Below are positions 1 to 12,498 of a stretch of DNA of 64,000 nucleotides, one piece after another. The DNA is from Aplysia californica (taxonomy: Eukaryota > Mollusca > Gastropoda > Aplysiida > Aplysiidae). Positions within the stretch are counted from its first letter, which is position 1. Every line of letters starts with the position of its first letter. A model generated the notes under the pieces. It was not told where the DNA came from, searched no databases, and saw only the letters and a list, made by a program, of their open reading frames with translations. Location of the stretch: the NCBI RefSeq assembly GCF_000002075.1, contig NW_004798248.1:47685-111684 (forward strand), given 5' to 3'. The translations under genes and the position numbers were made by a program.

Positions 1-869
1 TCTTTTCATTTTCTAAATTGCTGTGCCCTTACTTTAACATTATATGTACATTACAGGCCCTGCAGGTATTCCTACCGCTGAGACAATCACTCGTGCTACG
101 TTCGGATAGCTTGAGTAATCAGGGGCGGCTCATCCATAGAGCACGGCGTGCACTGCCGCCATAAAATGTTAATGCTCACAACACTCATAAATATTTATAA
201 GGCGGCACAATCTCAATGTGCACCAGCCGAACAAAGCCCATAGAAGCAGTTTTTAAAATACGCGGTCTCAGACCAGTTCGCGATACCTTACACAATTCTA
301 TGCCCGCATTATGATAGCTTTGGAGCAATCCACAGGAGTGCTCACAGTGAAGTGCGATAGATCCATTACCGTGCCATTTATATATCGCTAGCCCCACCTC
401 TGTAACCCTGAACTTGAGCGAGGTCAACATGACGTATTTGGGTCACTGAGTTAGAATAGCCTTACTTGGAATGGTGTAGTGGTGAGTGTTATTACTTGAG
501 TGTGTAATTCCAATGCTGGATTTTTTTTCTTGCAAATAAATTCAGTTCTCTAAACCACAGTGACAAAGACAGAGTGAAAGAATTAGGTCGTCGCCAACCC
601 AAAAATACTAAAATAATATAACCAACAAAAAGGTGCAATGGTGTTTTTAATAGTGATCTTCTCGACAAACACTCATTCTACTGTTTCTTCTGTCTGGTTT
701 TCGGAACTGAGGACGCCAAGTGGTCTAAGAAAGGTTTTACTGATCTTGTCCATGTGAAACAAAAGCATTAAATACATGAGTCATCAAGAGCGCATGTCAA
801 CAATGCCGTTAGGTATCAGACTATCGGACTAGTAGACAGCAGCGCAGCTAGACGTTGGTCATCTCATTG
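1..869. other. intergenic, nothing recognised
   Basis: No gene, tRNA or clear repeat family was recognised. Short open frames here have no domain-like composition. The stretch leads into the hAT transposase remnant. Confidence 0.5.
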
Positions 870-2330
870 CGAACTCGGCCTCCGCGGTCATGAAAAAGGT
901 GATTTCTCGTGGTATCTTTCTTGATTTACTGCACAGAGACGCTAACACTGACACGATACTGTTTGATCATCTGAAAAGCGCTATTGTTGCAAAATATACT
1001 TCCAAAACAAAACATACAAAACGAACAGCTGGACTGTATTTTCAAAATATACCACGAAGAACTGAATAAAGACATACGCTCTGCCAACTTCCTTTCTGTC
1101 CAGGCTGACGAAGCAACTGATGCAGGTCATTTGTCGTACTTTGTTATCATTCTGCGATACAATGTATGTTAAGGACGGAAAACAGGTAGACCGGTTTCTA
1201 TGGTATTTTTAAAGCCAATGATAGAGTGTCATCATGGCTTGTTTCAACCCTAAACGACGCTTTAGAACCATTCAGCGTCGAGGAAAAGCTGATCACCCAA
1301 ACCTACGATGGGGCAGCTGCATTGAGCGCGAGAGTCTCTGGTGTACAGACTCAGTTTCGCCAATTTTCCCTTTTTGTCTTTGTCCATTGCTATGCGCACC
1401 AGGAGGATTTTTCAGTCTCGACTTATTAGCACAGTCTTCACTTAGAAAGGAGAGATCCAGCTTTGTCTTGAAGAAATTCAGTCTGAGCACTTGGACGATA
1501 ATACGACGAAGCGTGTGGCCGTTTGAATGTATAAAAGAGCGATACATCATTTCTCTTCTTTTTGCACTTGTTCAAAGTGTTCATGCACGTTGACGTTGGG
1601 TATGATTATGGGATCCTCCAACACAGAAGTACAACGTCAATAGCAGCCCAACAAGCTTTAGAAACGTTTCTAAAGCAACCTTTGAAGACATTTAAAACAG
1701 TATAAATGTTCCATCAACAAGTAAGACCATTGAGGTACAAGCTTCCATAAAACGCAGACATCATAACACCAATGAAATTGCTGCAAAGGAGGCCTGTGAC
1801 ACAATAGTTAATAAAATTGTTGATCCTTTCTTGAGCAAAATAAAATCAATACACTGTCAATCAAATTCCAGTACTATCAAAAGTCGTTTTCTACAGTTCT
1901 TTTGGATTGTATAGCAGAAAGCTACTCTGTCTTGCATAAAACGAAGTTACAAACAGAAATAGAAATATAAAATTATAGTAATAAAACATTTAAGTCTGCT
2001 CGGAGTCGTACAATCCAGGGCCTTTATTCAGCTCTGAAGGGCTACAAACTCGACACAACATTTAGAGTAGTATGCAAAATCTTAGAAATCGCACCAACGT
2101 ATTTGTCGATCTACATGGACATCAATGACAGCATGCCCAACTGCGTCAACAGAATGATGGACACCACTGCTGCAACAAAAGAACGAAGTGTAGATTTCTT
2201 CTTCAAATAGATGTCTCTAAACCGGTAGGTTGAAGAATTCATCTCATTTACCAGCCTGATATAAGCATTGCTATAAGCTAATTGTGCACGCCCACTTTTA
2301 AGACTCACAAGCCGCTCCTGCTTGGGTCGT
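870..2330 (+). pseudogene. decayed hAT transposase (DUF4371/ZMYM1-like)
   Basis: Conceptual translation gives an ordered series of segments typical of the DUF4371/ZMYM1-like branch of hAT transposases: LRGHEKG near 880, a stretch ending FSVQADEATDAG near 1090-1125, then VKDGKQVDRF near 1170, TLNDALEPF and TYDGAAALSARVSGVQ near 1240-1345, and VHCYAHQ near 1384. The DEATD motif matches the first catalytic Asp block and the VHCYAH segment matches the conserved CxxH region of this family. Further weak coding continues to about 2330 (SARSRTIQGLYSALKG near 2000). The reading frame is broken by several stops and frame changes, and the C-terminal hAT dimerisation block (ASAERSFS-like) is not seen. 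A dead copy, moderately old. The family is known from general knowledge; the order of motifs is what I see. Confidence 0.68.
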
Positions 2331-2703
2331 TACAGCTGAGAGGTAAACCTACAGTCATCACATGGCAAATCAATTATATCCTCATACCCCAGAATCCCAG
2401 ATGAGATCTTCGCCTGAACTGTTCTGCCTCAAACCTCAAGCCATCCGAATGCAACATGTTCCATCCAGTAGATTTTCTCTGTTACTAAAAATGCATGTAG
2501 AGCCTGATTTAAAACGAGGCCAAAGATCAGCATGAAGAAGTAGAAGACACGTTTACTGTGAACTATGCTTGCAAAGAATTAGAATCGTGCAACAGACCTA
2601 GATCTAGCAGCAAAACATATTAGAAATCTATCCTGTTTTATGTATCAAGATGAGACAGTGAGCCTTTCCTGTTCCAAAACTTTGGCATACACTGCAGAAA
2701 TGT

Positions 2704-2931
2704 GTTTGTTGGTTTGTTTGTTTGTTTGAGTTACATGAGGCACGTCGACACAAAAATGGTCATATATTGGTGTAGGGGAAAAGTAAAACAGACAAACAGA
2801 AACAACAGAGGGAAAGTAAAGAATTAGGACCTACCGGTCGGTCCTCCAACCACCCACACAGACAAACAGAATAACAGAGGTACAGTAAAGAAGTAGGACC
2901 TACCAGTCCAGTGGTGCCCTCCAACCACCCA
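2704..2931 (-). repeat. SINE-like element with duplicated body
   Basis: On the minus strand the element ends in (CAAA)n (plus strand GTTT repeats at 2708-2728). Just before this tail lies ATATATGACC...TTTGTGT...CGTGCC...GTAACTC, a degenerate form of the hairpin tail found in the other SINE-like repeats here. The body contains two tandem copies of about 70 bp (2790-2858 and 2859-2931), each ending in a CCTCCAACCACCC block on the plus strand. Shorter matches to the body lie near 38870, 39345, 40340 and 41740. No internal pol III promoter was identified. Confidence 0.5.
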
Positions 2932-3280
2932 GGGGGGGGGGGGGGTCTTCTTTTTTTTCAGAACCAACAATTGAAGTCAAGGTAATATAAGAACAGACGA
3001 AGGCAAACTTTCGCTTTAAAAAACAACTCAACCATACCAGAGAGGGTTTACAGTAGGCTAATATTACTGTAAACTCTCTGACCATACCTTGTTTTGGGTG
3101 CTCCCCTGTATGCTGCAACACGCTGTTACATTCCTTGCTATGTCGAACTTGATCTACATGTAGAACTAAATCTAGATTCTAGATCTGAATCTTGCAAACA
3201 GGGTTTCCTAATGCCTCGTTATGAAACCTAAATCTAGCATTTGAAAACAACACACGGGTTTCCCAATAGCAGCGGTATGC

Positions 3281-3282
<2 letters not shown>

Positions 3283-3311
<29 letters not shown>
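3283..3311. repeat. (GT)n microsatellite
   Basis: Pure GT dinucleotide run of about 29 bp in intergenic DNA. Confidence 0.9.
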
Positions 3312-3312
<1 letters not shown>

Positions 3313-3664
3313 CACACATTACACACCAACGTTACGTGAAAAAGATTTCCCACCGCCTGCACATATCATTACCTTGACATACTTATAACTGTCCTCAATA
3401 GCGGCAAACTGAACAAGAAGCGCGGATATTTATAGAAAATTATAGAATCGGATATATGACATCTGAGAGTTTGTGAACGCCTGAACGCTTGAACTTCTAA
3501 AGTGTGGATGGCGGATTTGGGGAGGGCGGGGGGGCTGTAAGTAATCTGTCTTTTCGTTTCTGTGTGTCCCATTGACTCAATTCTAGATGATTAAGGAGGC
3601 GGACTGCTTCGATCCTGTCTGTCACGTGTCAGTGACGATCCTAGCTGTGTGGGATACACCATCT

Positions 3665-3702
<38 letters not shown>

Positions 3703-3760
3703 CCACCACCACCACCACCACCACCACCACCACCACCACCACCACCATCATCATCATCAC
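3665..3760. repeat. (CAG)n(CAC)n(CAT)n trinucleotide repeat
   Basis: About twelve CAG units pass directly into CAC and then CAT units. Open frames across it read polyGln/polyHis or polyAla/polyPro, but no coding context surrounds it, so I treat it as a simple repeat. Confidence 0.9.
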
Positions 3761-3857
3761 TTAACTGCCACCACAATGTTACAAAGCAGGAAGGGATGAG
3801 AAAGAAGAAAAATCTAGAGAAGAAATCACCCCCCCCCCCTCCCAAACCCAAACCAGG

Positions 3858-3936
3858 GTTGGGGTTGTCGCTATCTGGATTCGAACCCGGGACCTATTGA
3901 ATGAGAATCGAACACCTTAACATCAAGACCACGACA
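3858..3936 (-). repeat. tRNA-derived SINE head
   Basis: On the minus strand this reads as a degenerate tRNA: an A-box-like GTGGTCTTGATGTTAAGG segment, then a perfect B box and T arm (CCCGGGTTCGAATCC), with partly complementary ends. The same head, sharing ATTGAATGAGA on the plus strand, recurs at 39191-39263, so this is an interspersed family and not a single functional tRNA gene. The rest of the SINE is not visible because microsatellite DNA follows. Confidence 0.5.
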
Positions 3937-4239
3937 GATACCGTGTGTTACAGATCCCAACGGCTAAGTAGAACTACTGATAAATTGATCTTTTTTCCCT
4001 CCCTCGACGACATTAACTCCTCCGTAGTCGGTTGTACTTCCAAAAAGGCATACCGTCCGCTTAAATATCTAGGAAGGCTGAGAGTGTATGTGTGTAAGGG
4101 GGGAGGAGGTGCAATTCTCTCAAAAAAGTGACTAAGCGTTGATGGCACTAACCCTTAACTTTGATGTCAAATAGGGAACACAAAATGTCTTCCTGCAAGA
4201 CTATTGACCCGCGAGTTTGAGACCTTTGGTGATTGGTGT

Positions 4240-4330
4240 AGATATATCACGTCGAGTGTTGATAGCAGTCATTTTTCCGCAGGTTTGTGAATTTTTATCA
4301 AAACACTTGGGTTGATGAACCCGCTTGGGT
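4240..4330 (+). repeat. fragment of the GGAATCAGGC inverted-repeat element
   Basis: Contains the internal block CATTTTTCCGCAGGTTTG followed by TGAATTTTTATCAAAAC, matching the interior of the 435-bp elements at 6443-6877 (reverse) and 35280-35712 (forward). Neither end is preserved. Confidence 0.5.
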
Positions 4331-5032
4331 CGATTTTCATTGATTGAAGTTGATATTTTTCTCAGGTCCCAGCACTTCTTCTCCTTTACAGATCACAACG
4401 GTTATATTGAACTTTGAATGATTGATTTTTTTTTTTCACTTCTCGGACTTCGCGAAAAAACTCGGAGATCCCGTGTGCAAGTTGCGATCTCTTGGTGGTT
4501 CATAATCAATAAGAGTAACATTCAGCCGCCACCTGGGCAAAATTCAAATTTTCCTACCAACTGAAAATGTTTAACATTGTTTTTATTTTGTTGTTTTTTA
4601 ATTTTAATTTTTTTTAATTTTTCACTTCCCGCCAACATCAAGTCATCCCAAGTTGACTCTTCAAATAATGAGAGGAAACACAAGACATGTATTCCAAGAA
4701 TGAAAATACAGTGCAGTAAATATAAAAATGATTCTGACCCAAATCAGGTTCAAACCACAAACTCCAGCTTTGCATAACGTCAAGTCCATATGCTGCACGC
4801 CGGATTATTAATAGAGCTTTTAGACTCTAGTACAAGATTGTCAGTGTTGAATAAAACTAACTATAATAAAGGGAATATCACATTTTAAAACCATTTTGGT
4901 TATAGCTGAAGCCTGGTTTAGTACTTACATTGCAGAAAATCATTTCTGCCACGCAATGAAAAGTGTTGGACACACTAAATACAGTACATAATGTAATACC
5001 TTTATTGTTTTAACTGCCAATCACTCATGGGG

Positions 5033-5033
<1 letters not shown>

Positions 5034-5119
<86 letters not shown>

Positions 5120-5160
5120 TGTGCATGTGTGTGTGAGTGTGCATGTGTGTGTGTGTGTGT
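5034..5160. repeat. (GT)n microsatellite
   Basis: Long GT run with GAGTGTGCAT interruptions at its distal end. Preceded by AATCACTCATGGGGATGTGT, which is repeated at the start of the next GT array at 5443. Confidence 0.92.
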
Positions 5161-5279
5161 ATGTGCGCTGCCAAGAGCGAAATGCTCGCAGCTAAAGGGA
5201 TTTGAAAACAACTGATATCCCCTGAAAAACGATTAAGCTCTGATTCTGATCCAACACATTAGTCGTTTTTTTAGTTCCG

Positions 5280-5440
5280 GTAAGAGTTTTACAGCACTTG
5301 CAACACAAATAGGTGATATAAGGGTCAAAGATTAAAGGAGTGATAGTAAAGAGTAGCTTTCAAATAAAAGGAGGAGAGATAAGGATGACGGAAGCTTGAT
5401 AAGAAAGAAGGAGAACACTTAACCGAAGCAAAGCACCTGC
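5280..5440 (+). repeat. hairpin-tailed SINE-like repeat, copy 1
   Basis: Family of about 170 bp recognised by GTAAGAGTTTTACAGCACTT at one end, then GGAGAGATAAGGA and GATAAGAAAGAAGGAG in the middle, and a CACCTGCCAA end. The hairpin end is degenerate here. In the opposite reading direction the hairpin end is the 3' tail. The copy is followed at once by a GT array, as if the array grew at its edge. Confidence 0.6.
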
Positions 5441-5454
5441 CAATCACTCATGGG

Positions 5455-5455
5455 G

Positions 5456-5543
<88 letters not shown>

Positions 5544-5562
5544 ACAAGCATGTGTATGCATG

Positions 5563-5627
<65 letters not shown>
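5455..5627. repeat. (GT)n microsatellite
   Basis: Two long GT blocks split by a CACAAGCATGTGTATGCATGC interruption near 5543-5563. The flank before it is the same 17-20 bp as at the 5034 array, so the two loci share a small duplicated flank. Confidence 0.92.
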
Positions 5628-5632
<5 letters not shown>

Positions 5633-5639
5633 CATGAGT

Positions 5640-6440
5640 GTGTGTTTGTGGAGGGGGGGTTTAAAGTATCACCAAATCAGAGATCGTAGTGTCATGAACA
5701 TATCAAACAGTACAAGTCACACAAACAACCCATCACAGATACCATAGACACCAGAAGTCAGAAATACTTCAGATGATATCACCATATATTTTTGTCAAAA
5801 GATATCCAAACTAAGAGCAAAACAAATATGAACGCAGCAAAGGTACAACCCGAACAAATTCTCGCTGCTTACGGCAAACAGCAAAAAGAGTCACAATAAA
5901 ATAAGCACAACGTTTGAACGTACCACGCCAAAGTAACCCTGTCAACAAACTACATTCAGTGAATAATCAAATAAAAAGTGTATAATCAACACCAAGGATA
6001 CACGTATGGTGAACAGAGTAGATTTTTAAAATAAGTATAAATTACCAAAATGGGTTTTGTTCCAACAGAGTACATTATTACAAAATTACAGGATATAAAA
6101 CTAGATCAATAAATATCTGAAGTCAGAATATATATTTTTCAAAAGTCTGTTCGTAAGAAGTTGCATACCAAATAGACAATATTTAGTGATACAGTAGCAG
6201 AATGCAAATGACACTTAATGTGAAGAAAAATTCAACAAACATTAGCACAGCATACTGGAACGCTGGTGAAGGCAAAAATAATTTCTACAACTTTTTAAGT
6301 AAAGAAAATGTCACAGCAAACAACTGGCATCTGTAGCGTTATAGTTCAGGCCTTTGCCTCAATCACTGGGAGCATGGGTTTGATTCCCATACGAAGACAA
6401 TATTTTATCTAGTAAGGATTTCTATCCTTCTGTTAGAGCA
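5640..6440. other. intergenic A-rich DNA, weak tRNA-like stretch
   Basis: Mostly A-rich on the plus strand with no gene recognised. At 6336-6402 a segment with a B-box-like GGGTTTGATTCCC and an A-box-like TATAGTTCAGGC suggests a worn tRNA-derived SINE head; support is weak. Confidence 0.35.
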
Positions 6441-6442
6441 TA

Positions 6443-6877
6443 TGTGAGGCAGCGTGGTGGAATCAGGCTTTCGTCAATTTTTGGGCACATGGTATCATCT
6501 TAAAGCCTGTTCACTTGTCTTTATTTGGATGAAAAAAATATTAGTTTATCTTAAATAGGCCTACAAGTCGAGATATTTGAGAATGAAGGAGGTGGGGGTC
6601 ACCTGTTTTCAGAGGTAAAATTAGTGAGAAAATGGCCGCCAAAGATTAGTTATTTCCTTAGCTTAAGAGTCCGTGGTAACTGAAAATTTACATATTTTGT
6701 GCCTTTAAACAACGTTTTTAAGAAAAATCCACACAGAAATGAGTTCTTTAATGGGCATGAAATGTGTTGAGCCCAAAAAAATAAATTTTGATAAAAATTC
6801 ACAAACCTGCGGAAAAATGCAACTTTCTTCACTTTGATTATTTTGACTAGAGCCTGATTCCACCATGCTGCCTCACA
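6443..6877 (-). mobile_element. MITE, GGAATCAGGC family, copy 1 (intact ends)
   Basis: A 435-bp element with terminal inverted repeats of about 26 bp and one mismatch: left TGTGAGGCAGCGTGGTGG then AATCAGGC, right GCCTGATTCCACCATGCTG then CCTCACA. TA flanks both ends (6441-6442 and 6878-6879), as expected for a Tc1/mariner-type TA target duplication. No coding capacity. It is non-autonomous and its interior matches six other copies in the window. This is the best bounded copy. Confidence 0.85.
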
Positions 6878-6879
6878 TA

Positions 6880-7870
6880 TCTCATCTAGCCAGAGTTGGC
6901 AATGACACCAAGTTAACTCTTTATCTCCAAGGTGGGAAAACCCACTATGCCAGGGTTTTCTTTTGGTACAAAATCTAAAAGTGACATTTATGTGTCACTA
7001 AATTGATCAAGTGAACCTGTTTTGAATTTGATAGCTCTTCCTCTAATGAATGAACTCCCACTAAAATAGACCTCTTTTCAGCAATTGACAAAAAGTAATT
7101 CGACGCCGAAGCTGCAGTAAAGGAATGTATCAGAGCCGCTGCCAGCGGTTCACCGGCACAGTAGTTTCAACCAGGAATCGTTGGGAGCAGCTTGCCGGAG
7201 ATAAGGAGTTAAAGCAGCTCGCCCCTTAGCTTTGTGAAAACTGTGTCGATGGGGCCGTAAAATAATTATCTTTTAAAAAAAACTCACATCAGCCACGAGT
7301 ACTGGAAAAACCAGCTGTGGGCCTATTCACGTTTTGATTTGATCGGATTCCTTCAGTTTTCCACATCAGTCAAGATCAGTTCACATGAATAAAAATAAAA
7401 AGAAATTTATGAGATCTCTGCAAACAGTATTCTCCCCCCCCCCCTTCCCAACACCTTCCCCAGTGGATATTCCAAACTCAAATTTCATCATGCTATATAC
7501 ATTGAGATCAGCAAGCCCTTTTCACAAGTCTTGGGAAGATTTAATCCTTCAAATGTTTTGATGTTGAGGGGGTTTTGTCTCCAAACTTTTCTCACATACA
7601 TTGCATAATTTTTGAAACAGTAGACATATTTTGTAAAGAAATTCAGTGTAAAATATCACTTATGAGGATAAATAAAAACAAAATAAATTGATAGCGGTTT
7701 GAGCAAAAATGTTTGAACTTCAATATCTTCCATTAAAATATGCTATTTTTCTGTTTTCAATATTTCAGATATCTCCAAGTCTCTCCTACCACATCTGACA
7801 GAGGTATTTAGACAACACAGTCAGATTTTGGGAAAAAACATATGTGCCCCATCACCCTGAAATTACAGCA
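6880..7870. other. intergenic downstream of Pirin
   Basis: No gene or named repeat recognised. Holds short C and A runs only. Lies beyond the Pirin poly(A) signal on the minus strand. Confidence 0.4.
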
Positions 7871-7873
7871 AGT

Positions 7874-7879
7874 TTTATT
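7874..7879 (-). promoter_or_regulatory. Pirin poly(A) signal
   Basis: AATAAA on the minus strand, about 69 bp past the Pirin stop codon. It is the first canonical signal downstream of the stop. Confidence 0.6.
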
Positions 7880-7947
7880 GTCTATATTAGGCTTCTGGTA
7901 AATGCATGCAATAAAAGATTTCTGGTGTTCTCTCATCTTTGCATTCA

Positions 7948-8057
7948 TCACGCGTAATCTGAATTCCAGGTCATGGCTTTCTCAAAGCCATTTTCCCCGT
8001 TCCGGTAGTCGGAAATTGCTTCCTTTATCTCCTGCTCGGTTGTCATGACAAACGGAC
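7948..8057 (-). CDS. PIR: Pirin last coding exon
   Basis: Completes a split Gly codon, then [14 protein letters not shown] and the C-terminal [17 protein letters not shown] before a TGA stop. The FE-A-TW ending is the family signature. Confidence 0.94.
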
Positions 8058-8214
8058 CTGAAAAATGTAAAAACACAGGAAAGTGAGCTTGTTTATTTAT
8101 ATGAAGACTTGGTGTGTATGCTCATGCACTCTTTTTCTTTCAATCTCATGCTGATTTGCACGGGCACTCATGCACACATGCTCATACATATGCACGCACA
8201 AACACACACAGGCG

Positions 8215-8299
<85 letters not shown>

Positions 8300-11200
8300 C
8301 TAAAGATTTCCCTATTCTTCTAACAATTGATGCAGTTTCTACAAAAGACTAACAGTGCTCTGAATAATCAAGTTCGAACTTCACAAAAAAGAAAGGGTAA
8401 AATAGTAAGCACTGAATTATTATTATAACAGTGCAACATCTCTTTCAGTGCAGCTGGGTTATTTAAAAGAAGAATGAAAACCTCCAATTTCACTGTCCAT
8501 TTCTGAAATGATCCACACTGTGGATGGAGAACCATGAAATCCCTTAGTTTTACTTTTAGTAAGAGTTTTACAGAACTTGCAACACAATAAGGTCATATAA
8601 GTGCCGAAGATTAGAGGTGCTACAAGAGAGTAACAAACACGAAAAAGAAGGAGGAGAGATTGGGACAACAGATATTTGATAGGAAAGAAGGAGCAAACCA
8701 CACCAGAGCACCCGCAAACTACCTGCATGAAATCCCTAAAACAATCCACATTTGATCAAAGTTACCTACTCCGCAGACCAACATAATGCCGACGGAGCTA
8801 ATTGACTACCTTATAAACAAGAGACATGCATCTCGTGACATTTTCTTCATACATAACAACATACAGTCGGGCACAGATAACACTGAAAACTCAAAATCAT
8901 GAATAGTTCGTACAATTTGCCATTACCCAATTGATATCTCATTAAAAATTGTTCGTTATAAAATCAGTTGACCCGAATTATGGATATGTCAAACACATTT
9001 GTCAATCCCCGACGCATCTGAGTTGTTTGTGTCTGACTGTTACATTAACAAGACCATGTTTATACTCAGTCAGTGTCTGAGGTCTAATGGTTAGGCTTTT
9101 CGCATTGCAGGCAAATAAAACATAATGTTTCCATCCAGCATAAGGAAGAATACTTTATTGAGTACCTCAAACTTTATGCTGAGATCTTATCTATGCCAAA
9201 CTATTCGGGTTGACTTTGACATGAAAGGGAGGAGGATATTTGTGTACCTCAAACTTTACGCTGAAATCCAACCTTTACCACACTGATAGCACTGACTCTG
9301 ACATGATGAAGGGGAGAAGGAGATTTCTTCTCAAGTTCTCAACTGCAACTACAGGACCCAAAATATTATTGAGAAGTACTTACCATGCTGCACAACTGGC
9401 TCTTTGATGGGTTGTCCTGATATAAGCACAAAATGACAAGCCTCCGAGCCCTGAGGACAACATAAATGTCTATAACAAACAGTCAATGTGATTCAAAAAA
9501 ATAAAGATCCAAGGACTTGGTTCATTCAATATGTGAGACATCACCACACACAGGCTCAACAGATTTTATCAATATATCAAGGTGGTTACAAACAAGTCTA
9601 CAGAAATCCTCCAGTTGTTAGCCAAAGATTTTAGTTTAGAAGTTATTATTCTTTTTTATTTAAAAAATTATTGATACTCGGTTATTATGTTAAAGCGATT
9701 CTTCAAGTATCCTTCCAATAAAATGCTCCATCACTTCACGATAACTCTCTGTCTGCCAGTTCATTCTGATTTACAATCTTATTATCCCAGGAAAGGAGCA
9801 GCATTGCAGTCTATTCAGAAAACGTAACAATACACCACTTGAAATCCCGCCCTGGTGAGATACTCAAATCTAAAAACTTTCTGTACTGCCCTTCTTAACG
9901 GGAGGAGCGACCCTCAGTTTGGACAATTTTGGATCAAGCAATGCAAACGGAGATGTTGGCTGATACTAGAAGATCAACCAGTTCTTTGTCGAAAAATAGC
10001 AAGGACAAAATTGAGAAAAACTTTATTCTTATTGTAAATTGCCTTTGAAAACACGAGGGTGAGTGAAAATTTAGTGAATTTTCACAATAATTGTCGTTTT
10101 TCTCAAAATGTCTTTTTTTTTTTTTGCAGTTTTTTTCCTACTCCTTCCTTAGTTTTCGTCTTTTGACATGAAACTTTCAGGAAACACAGATGGCAAAGAG
10201 GCCATCAATGTAACAGAGAGATATTTGCCCCCCCCAAAAAAACACTTTTCCATTGGCAAGTGATTATGCAACCACATTTTTTAAAAGGTTTATACATTGG
10301 GAAGATTCTCTAATCTTTTATTTTTTTTACACTTATTGAAAAAATAAACTTGCTGTGATGTTGATAGGGACTGGTTCAGGTATACTCTCACCAAATTTGG
10401 TCAAAATTGGTCAGTAAATAAGAAAGTCTTGGGGATTTGAAATTCATTGTCTATTTTCAAGATGGCGGCTGTTTCCATAGCAACGGCTGCAGCTATGCAA
10501 AAACAAAAGTACTTATCAAGAGATTTTTCTATGCCTAACTTATACGTGTCCTTAGATATGATCTCGGGCAATAAACATAGAAATTGCACCTTGAGGTTCG
10601 CTCCTCCCGTAATCCTCCTTCAGAATCTGAGATCCTACTAGTAGCAAATAGTTTCATTTTTAAAAAATCTAAGCTGAGTGCTATGGGCCAACACTCTAAA
10701 AAAACCTTATCTGGTAAATTCTTCAAGCATATACATACTGGCAAACTTCCCCGTACGCACCTTGTTGTGAACGTGAATGAAGTCACCATCATCATTCAGT
10801 GTTGTTGTGTGATGGGCCTTACATACCACTTCCTTCTCAGACGGCCCTTCAGACAGGAGGAAGAGGGGGTGGGGGGTGGGGGGTTACAAGACAGCAAAAC
10901 GTCCACTGGACACTCACTCACACTTCGAGTTTTTTTTGTAAGAGTTTTGCAGCACGTGCAACATAATTAGGTCGCATAAGTGCTGCCGAAGCTTAGAGAT
11001 GTTTCAAGAGAGTAACAAACACAAAAAGAAGGAGAGATAAGAACGACAAATGTTTGATAGGAAAGAAGGAGCAAACCACACCAAAGCATTCACCAGCTAC
11101 CCCTCAATAACACTTCAAATTCAACTTGACAAACACAATTAAGAGCAGTACTATCTGTCTCTCATTTACCAGAATCATGAACATTAGAATATCATTTGCA

Positions 11201-11432
11201 TGCTCACACAGACGTACATTTCTACTAGTACAACTAACACACTTCAACGTTAGCACACACATTTACAAAAGGCCCTCCTTCCAAACCAAAAAGTAAGAAA
11301 AGACCACATAAAATATACCACAGCNNNNNNNNNNNNNNNNNNNNNNNNNNNNNNNNNNNNNNNNNNNNNNNNNNNNNNNNNNNNNNNNNNNNNNNNNNNN
11401 NNNNNNNNNNNNNNNNNNNNNNNNTAAATTTC

Positions 11433-11510
<78 letters not shown>

Positions 11511-11669
11511 GAAAGACGGACCCCGCCCAACCACAGACCACTTGGAATGCACATACACACACACATGCATGCATGCACGAACGCACACATGAACGCACAC
11601 ATCCATGCACACATGCGCACACGCACGCACTCTTATACTCACGCAAGCACACACGCATCCATACATACA

Positions 11670-11718
<49 letters not shown>

Positions 11719-12460
11719 ACGCGCATCTACACTTACTCACACACGCATGCATGCAAGCACACACGCACCCATGCACACACACACACACACTCACTATAAA
11801 TACACTTGGAATGCACATACACACAAACACGCATGCGTGCACGTACGCACACATGAACGCACACATGCACACACACACACGCACACGCACGCACTCTTAT
11901 ACTCACGCAAGCACACACGCATCCATGCATACACAAACACACACACACACCTATACTTACTCACACATGCACGCATGCAAGCACACATGCACCCATGCAC
12001 ACACACACACACACACACTCACTATAAATACAAGGTCCCACAGCCCTGAGAGGAGAACTCACCAAAAGAAGCCTCCCCAGAGAGGATGTAGACAAAGGCG
12101 TTCCAGTCTCTGGGAATGGGCTGGTCCAGCTGAGACCCAGGGGACATTACAAAGTCCAGGTAGGAGGTAGGCGTGCGGGTGTACACCGGGGACTGAGGCA
12201 GACCGGACAACATAATAATAATAATAATAATAATGAAGATCCTTTCTATAGCGCCCATTCCCGTGTAAACACAGCTCTAGGCGCTTTACATTAATGCATG
12301 TACGAACAATATTCATGCACGTGACACACACACGCACACACACAAATACTCATACACACACACACAAACACACACACATACACATACACAAACACACACA
12401 CTCATGCACACATAACATGAACACATGTGCACACACAAGTATGCCAAACACACACACACA

Positions 12461-12498
<38 letters not shown>

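Noticed and set aside
3587-3900. Open frames with polyGln/polyHis, polyAla/polyPro
   Set aside because: They only translate a CAG/CAC/CAT repeat; no codon bias, domain or splice context outside the repeat.
10584-10970. 128-codon plus-strand frame antisense to Pirin
   Set aside because: Runs through a G-rich tract into a SINE-like repeat and has no domain features.
11234-12170. Long frames through CA/GT repeats and the N gap (up to about 200 codons)
   Set aside because: Cys-Val or His-Thr repeats are the product of dinucleotide arrays open in several frames at once; the N run supplies the X residues.
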